A stretch of 64,000 nt of DNA, taken from positions 16,324,001-16,388,000 of the forward strand of contig JAZBRS010000050.1 in the NCBI GenBank assembly GCA_037176725.1. The letters are read 5' to 3'. A program made the position numbers and the translations under genes. Source of the DNA: Posidonia oceanica. Lineage: Eukaryota > Streptophyta > Magnoliopsida > Alismatales > Posidoniaceae. This document shows, in pieces, positions 58,341-64,000 of this stretch; within the stretch, counting starts at the first letter, position 1, and each line of letters begins with the position of its first letter. The notes below the pieces were generated by a model that saw only the letters and a program-made list of their open reading frames with translations, had not been told where the DNA came from and ran no database searches.

Positions 58341-59665
58341 AAAACAAAAAGATAAAGCAAAAACAGAGTCGCCACCTAGTCTATTCAATCGGGAGACGAG
58401 GAAAACTGAGGGAAATGCAAGAAAACATGTAAATGAATGCAATGCTATGCAAAATGTATGACTCGTGCTAAGGACGAGGGCAAAATGGTCACTACGGGTC
58501 CAAAGAAAGGGTAAGGACTCCTGTTATGCGCGGGGAAGGTGTTAGGCACCCCCCGAGACACCCGAGGAATCGGTCTTTCTTGGCTAATTTCGCTCGCATT
58601 TACAAGATTATCGGCAATGATTGCCTAACTGCACGCCCGAGGGGCGAGGAATGTTATGCCATGCTATGGATGCTCAAATGTATGCCTTAGATGTCTAAAT
58701 GCCATGTATGTTGTGATTACATGCCCAAATGTACGCTCTAAGTAATGTGATGCATGAGGAATCAAACATGTAACCTATGTGCTTAGCAGCTCTGTCAGTG
58801 TTCCGAATGGGACAGGCCCTGGTTCGTAAGAACTCCAGACAGTAAGCATCACTGTCCTAAATGTTATGTAGGCGAGAAAACAAAACGCCGAGTAAAGCCA
58901 TGCAATGCAAGTGTGCAACAAGCAATGGGAAACAAAACAGGGGCAAAAAACCCTAATCTACATGTACGAGAAAACAGATTGTGAAAATGATGCATGCAGT
59001 GTAAGTGGCAAGACAATAAGTGATATGCAGTGATTCAGGTGGGCATAACTTGAGGATCTGATGCCTGATCTGAAATGACTTTGGTTAGAATGAAAGATCA
59101 TTCAACCAGGAAGACCAGGATAGTTAGATTGTGAAGATCCAACAGTCCGATCAAAAGTTATTCGGGAATCAAGTTATATGGCTCAAGGGCCAGATGCAAG
59201 CTATACTGATGCAAAAGTGGTCTAAATGGGGGTCTAAATACAAAATACCCATGTATGTTTGCTATGCAGGGTGTTCTACATGCAATGAGGCTAATGGTGC
59301 TCAAAAAGATGCAATGGGGCTATATGAGACGACATGAGGATGCTATGCATGCAAGAAATGCAAAAGCAGGGACCTAAGTGTAATTAAAGTAAACTGCAGG
59401 GGACCTACATGCAATGTCATGGCAAAATTCAATGTAGCAGGGTAAATGCATGATAAAAAAAAGTTAATGCAGCAATGTAGAAGGCCAGCAGGGGCCAAAT
59501 GCAACATTAATTAAAAGACATGTATGCAGCAGAGCAAGAAAAGGACCTAAATACAGTTTTGAAAACATGCTGGACCTAAATGCAATGCAAAAGAAACATG
59601 CGAGCACACAACAGTTGAAATTTTAGGACTAACATGCAATTAGACCTAACTGTTGGGTTTTAATG
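57902..59665 (-). mobile_element. Tat-type LTR 'F', 3' part, interrupted by LTR E
   Basis: Minus strand. Has the conserved 3' block (GGGGGGTGCCTAACACCTTC, 58532-58553 reversed; TGGCGACTC, 58366-58374 reversed), the GTGTTCCGAA and CAGTAAGCATCACTG motifs near 58800-58855, and diverged TGCAT/GGTCC repeats (59200-59640). Stops at 59665, where LTR E inserted; the remainder is outside the window. It has diverged from A-C more than they have from each other. Confidence 0.75.
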
Positions 59666-60229
59666 TGTAGTAATCCTGAAATTCAGATCGTCCATGCATA
59701 ATGCCAAAGCTCACGTGCACCGATCGAAACTAGGTTCACTATATGCGGCTGAATCCGAGGAAGGAAACTTGACTCAAAAACGCTGGCAGAATAGGAAAAA
59801 AGATAAGATAAGACAAATCAGAGTCGCCACCATGTCTATTAAATTGGGAGACAAGAAAAACCAGGGGAAACATGATAAATCATGCCAAAAGAAAGAAAAA
59901 GAAAGCAAATGTGACTCGTGCCTAGGATATGGGCAATACGGTCATTGTGGGCCAAGAGACAGGACAAGGGCTCCTGTTACGCACGGGGAAGGTGTTAGGC
60001 ACTCCCGATACGTCCGAGAATCGGTCTTTCTAGGCTTAGCTTGCTCACATATGCCAAAAGATGCATGCCTAATGCTTAAATGCCTAAATGCCTGAATGCT
60101 ATGCATGGGAAATTAAACGTGCTATCTATGTGCTCAGCAACGCTGCTAGTGTTCCGAACGGGCAAGCCCTGGTTCGTAGAACTCCTAGGTAGTAAGCATC
60201 ATCGTCCTAATGCAAATGCAGGCGATAAA

Positions 60230-60500
60230 ACAAAACAGCAAGGAAAACATGTAATGCAAGCAACATGCAAAGGAAAGCGAAAGCAGGTGCGGAAAATGGT
60301 GCAAATGCAGGCGATATGCTAAAGAAAACAAAAGCGGGTGCAGAAAACGATGCAATGCAGGCGACATGCAAAAGAAAACAAAAGCAGGTGCGAAAAATGA
60401 TGCAATGCAGGTGATATGCAAAAGAAAACAAAAGCAGGTGCGAAAAACGATGCAATGTAGGCGATATGCAAAAGAAAACAAAAGCAGATGCGACAAAGCC
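60230..60500 (-). repeat. About 60-bp tandem repeat in LTR E (about five units)
   Basis: Plus-strand units of AAAACAAAAGCAGGTGCG, AAAACGATGCAATGCAGG and CGATATGCAAAAG. Positional counterpart of the minisatellites in A, B and C. Confidence 0.88.
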
Positions 60501-63500
60501 TAATCTACATGCATGAGAAAGCAGATTGTGAAAATGATGCATGCAATGCAAATGATAAAGTAATGAGTGCTATGCAGTGATTCAAATGGGCTTATCTTGA
60601 AGATCTGAGGCCTGATCTGAGATAACTTTGGTTAGAATGAAAGATCATCCTACTAGGAAGACCAGGATAGTTAGATCGTGAAGATCCAACGGTCCGATTA
60701 AAAGTTATTCAGGAATCAAGTCAGATGGCTCAATGGCCAGCAAAAGTGGACTAGGCAGGAGTCTAAGTGCAAAAAGGCCCTATGTGTATGCAATGCAAGG
60801 TGTCTTAAATGTTAGGAGGCTAACAATGCCTAAATTGATGCATGGGAACTATATGCAATGATATGGGAATGCTATGCATGCAAGAATGCAAATGCAGGGA
60901 CCTAAGTGCAATTTTAAGAAACTACAGGGACCTACATGCAATTAGAGAAAATTATAGGGTTTAAATGCAATGCAGGGCTAAAAATGCGAATGCATGCAAC
61001 ATGTGGGCCTATATGCAATGCAGGGAAACATGCCAGATGATGTGCAATGCAATGATGATAATTAAAGCATGCAATAGTTAATATTATGCAATTAAAATGA
61101 TTGTTATATATGATTGTAGTGCAGCATGGCAGCTAAATGCTATTAAAAGAAAAGATTAATGCATGCAGGGCTTATATGCAGATGCATGATGCAAATGCAA
61201 TGCTAATGAAGTTAAAAGATTACATTTAGTGACTTCTAGATGCAGGCAGGACTTATATGCAATTAAAGTTTAATGCAGGATTAAAATGCAATGCTAGATT
61301 AGCTTTAAAAATGCAATTAAAAGGCTTTTAGATGCTGGCAAGACCTTAATGCAATTAAATAAAGTGCAAAATTAGCATGCAATGCAATGTAGTTAAAAAA
61401 GAATGCAATTAAAGGACTCCTAGATGCAGGCAGGACCTTAATGCAATTTTTAAAACTTGTTGGGCTTTATTGCAATGTAATAAGGTTAACATTTACATTT
61501 AAATCGCAGTTTATAACAAAACAGGACCTAAATGCAAATATTAAAAACCCTTAGGACTTATTTACAATGCAATAAAGCCAAGAAAATCACATTTAAATCA
61601 TATGTAAACATGTTACAGAACTTAAGTGCAATTTTCAGAACATGCTGGGTTTTTCAGTAATGCAATAAAGTCTAAAATGCAAATTAAATGAATGCTCAAT
61701 TAATGTAGGACTAATATGTAATTAAATTAAAAGCTAGGGATGCAAATGCAATGCAGCAAAATAAAAACTAAGAATTAAATGCATGCTGTGATTAACTGAG
61801 GACCTAGATGCAAATAAACTAGAGCATAGGGATGCAAATGCAATGCAGTAAGGTAAAATCTAAAATGAAATGCATGTTGTGATTTAATTAAGGACCTAGA
61901 TGCAAATAAACTAAAGCATAGGATTTAAATGCAATGTAATAAAGTTAAAATGCTGAATTAAATACTTTTAATTGATGCAGGACCTAAATGCAAGCATAAA
62001 TAAACATAGGGGCCTTAATGCAATGCATGCAAACAAATTTAAATAACTTAAGCTAACACTGGACTGAAATGCAAATATAATAATATGCAGTACTTTATTT
62101 TAATGCAGTATAGTTTAAATACAAAATTAAATGATTTTGATTGATGCAAGGGCCTAAATGCAACATAAATAAACCTAGGGACCTTAATGCAATGCATGCA
62201 AACAAACGAAAATAAAAAAAACCTAACTTAACCAGCTACAGTGCTATAGTGAAATGCAGGCACTGCAGCACTGCACCGGAGAAGACGAAGCTGCGACGGC
62301 GATCTGGCGGGCGGCTGGCCAAGCTGATGGCCCAGGAAGCTGCGGGCGGTGCGTAGGAGCACGGTGGTGGTCTCGGCGGCGCGTGGCGGTGCCGGAGGCG
62401 GTCTGCCGACCTCAATGGACTTCTGCAGATGCTGCTGGAGGTGGAGCGGCTGCTGGACATTGTTGCGATGCTCGGGCGGTGCTGAGCTGAGGTGCTGGAG
62501 GTCCGGAGGTGCTCAGGGAGCAGTCCGGAGGAGCGGAGCTAGTCTGGTGCGCAGCGGCGGTTGCAGGTCGTCGCTGGAGAAGACGACTGCTGCGTGGCGA
62601 TTCCGACGGGCTGCGGCTGCTGTGGCGACGTCCGGAGGCTGCAGGTGAGTGCTGCGGAGGTCCCGGAGGCATGAGCGGCGCGCATAGGGCTGTAGAGCTG
62701 CTGGCTGACCTCTGCAAAATTTTGCAAAGAAGTCCGGCGAAGTCCGAGGCGGAGGGAGCTGCTGCTGGGCACTGGAGCGGGCTGCTGGAGGCAAGGGGGA
62801 GCTGCGGGCAAGCAGCAGAGGGTCTTCGACGGCTGGAACGCTGAACAAGCGTCGACGGAGGCTGGCCGTTGCCGGGGACGAAGGAGCTCGCGGCGGAGCT
62901 CGAAAGCAGTAAAAAGCTCGAAACAGTAAACTAGAACGCTAGGAAGCACCGCAAGCATGCAAGGAATTTAAATATAATGTAGGTTACCTACGCGGGAAGC
63001 TGAGGAAGGCTGGCAACGTGCAGTGGGTGCTGCTGTCTAGCGGTGGCTCGCGGAGGCGCATGGATGACCGGGCGAGGTGCGGTGGGATGCAGGCGAGTTA
63101 CTGGCGCGCCGAGGATGCTCCAGATGCACTCAGAAGCCGGTTCCACTGCTCGAAGGGGAGAAATGGATTTTTGGGTGTGTAGTGGAAATTTTGGTGGACA
63201 GGGCGATGCTGTGGCTCTCTCCAGTGGTTCTCATGCTCTCTGGGATCGTGGGAGGTTAGGGAGGATGGTGGTGATGGTTTGGGATGCGTGGGTGGTTAGG
63301 TGAATGCAAATTGCAGTGGGAGGGCAGTGGGAAGCTGGAGAAGAAGAATGGGTTCTGGGGAGATGCTGGGGGGAATTCTGGGTGCTGGAGAGCTGGGAAT
63401 TGTGGGTGCGGTGCTGGGAATTGCTGGAGGTGGTGAGGGGGTAAGGCAGGGGCTTGGGAGTGGCAATTCGGCGGTGGGATGGCTGTGCAGAGGGCTGGCT

Positions 63501-63639
63501 GAGTCTGTGTGTGAGAGTGGGTTTGGAGGAGGGATAAGTGAGGATGGGAGAGGCAGTAAGTGGTGGATGGGAGAGGGAGTAGGTGGCGGAGTGATAAGGA
63601 GGAGGAGAAGGGATAAGAAGGAGGTTGAAGCGACTGAAG

Positions 63640-64000
63640 GAGGAGGTGGTAGATGGGCGGGAGAAGGAAAAGAAAAGAAAAGAAAAAAGAAGGAGGATGA
63701 GGAAGGGGGGCAGTGGGCCGGACCGAAGGAAAAAGAAAAAAAAAAAAGAAAGAAAGAAAAGAAAGGGGCTGCTGGACCGGGCTAGGAGTTGAGAAAAGAA
63801 AAAGGAAATAAAGAAAGAGAGGAAGGAAAGAAAGAAAGAAGGAAAGAGAGAGAGAGAGAAAGAAATGGGGAAGGAGTTGGTGGGCCGGGCCTAGCCCAAA
63901 AAGAAAAGGAAATAAAAGAGATGGGGGCAGTTGGGCTGGGCTAAAGGAATACGGAGGAAGGAAGAAAAAGAAAGAGGAAAGGAAGAAAGAAGGAATGAAA
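63640..64000. repeat. Polypurine (plus-strand) tract in LTR E
   Basis: GAAA/GGAA words interrupted by GGGCCGG and GGGCTGGGC patches, continuing to the window end. Counterpart of the pyrimidine tracts at 39560 and 46775. Confidence 0.85.

Larger units (their letters stand above)
59666..64000 (-). mobile_element. Tat-type LTR 'E', 3' part, runs off the window end
   Basis: Minus-strand end GGATTACTACA at 59666; left flank TAATG (its partner would lie beyond 64000). Order as in LTR C reversed: conserved 3' block (59815-60035), minisatellite (60230-60500), TGCAT/GGTCC repeat zone (60560-62220), GC-rich block (62230-63600), purine-rich tract (63650-64000). No coding domain. The GC-rich frames at 62240-63780 overlap on both strands and show no conserved motif. 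Confidence 0.78.

Noticed and set aside
62236..63785. Overlapping 60-160-codon frames on both strands
   Set aside because: GC-rich LTR block. Openness on both strands comes from composition, and the equivalent region in LTR C has no matching frame.

Overview
This window is nuclear DNA from a flowering plant. One spliced, plant-type gene sits in a dense bed of plant transposable elements: PIF/Harbinger, hAT, Mutator-like, Copia, Gypsy-Tat and SINE. I could not name the species. Codon use and AT-rich introns fit many eudicots and some monocots. All family assignments come from reading motifs by eye; no database was searched.

Layout. 1-1098 has no recognisable feature. 1099-8853 is a decayed PIF/Harbinger DNA transposon (TAA target duplication) with a transposase pseudogene and a Myb/SANT-like second gene. 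A 1.25-kb solo LTR with perfect 5-bp target duplications splits the second gene, and a circularly permuted Copia fragment lies beside the transposase. 8857-12052 is AT-rich with a 0.33-kb tandem duplication. 12053-15595 is an hAT remnant in which the 3' end of the transposase is tandemly duplicated. A SINE follows.

17433-24498 is the one clear host gene: eight coding exons encoding about 1079 residues. The protein has an N-terminal NT-C2 (EEIG1/EHBP1) domain and a conserved C-terminal region resembling the myosin-XI/dilute tail. A possible small divergent gene lies at 16514-16792.

26004-38038 looks like one Mutator-like element with inverted ends. It carries a plastid-transit-peptide-like exon and was later hit by (i) a short Gypsy-like LTR element (26427-34536, TSD GATAA), itself hit by a Tat-type LTR (27487-33294, TSD CCACT) holding a 4-kb palindrome, and (ii) a PIF-family element (35282-36488) carrying a captured subtilisin-protease fragment.

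38079-55694 is a three-level nest of about 5.7-6.0-kb LTRs of one Tat-type family: plus, minus, plus. Each has its own target duplication (perfect, one-mismatch or imperfect) and none has coding sequence. 56198-57899 is a Copia LTR, primer site and broken gag. 57900-64000 holds two more minus-strand Tat-type LTRs, one inside the other. The older carries a four-unit 121-bp array that repeats the LTR end plus a tRNA-Arg-type primer-binding site.

Main points: the genic part is about 8 kb, and almost everything else is transposon on transposon. The order of insertion can be read from target duplications.
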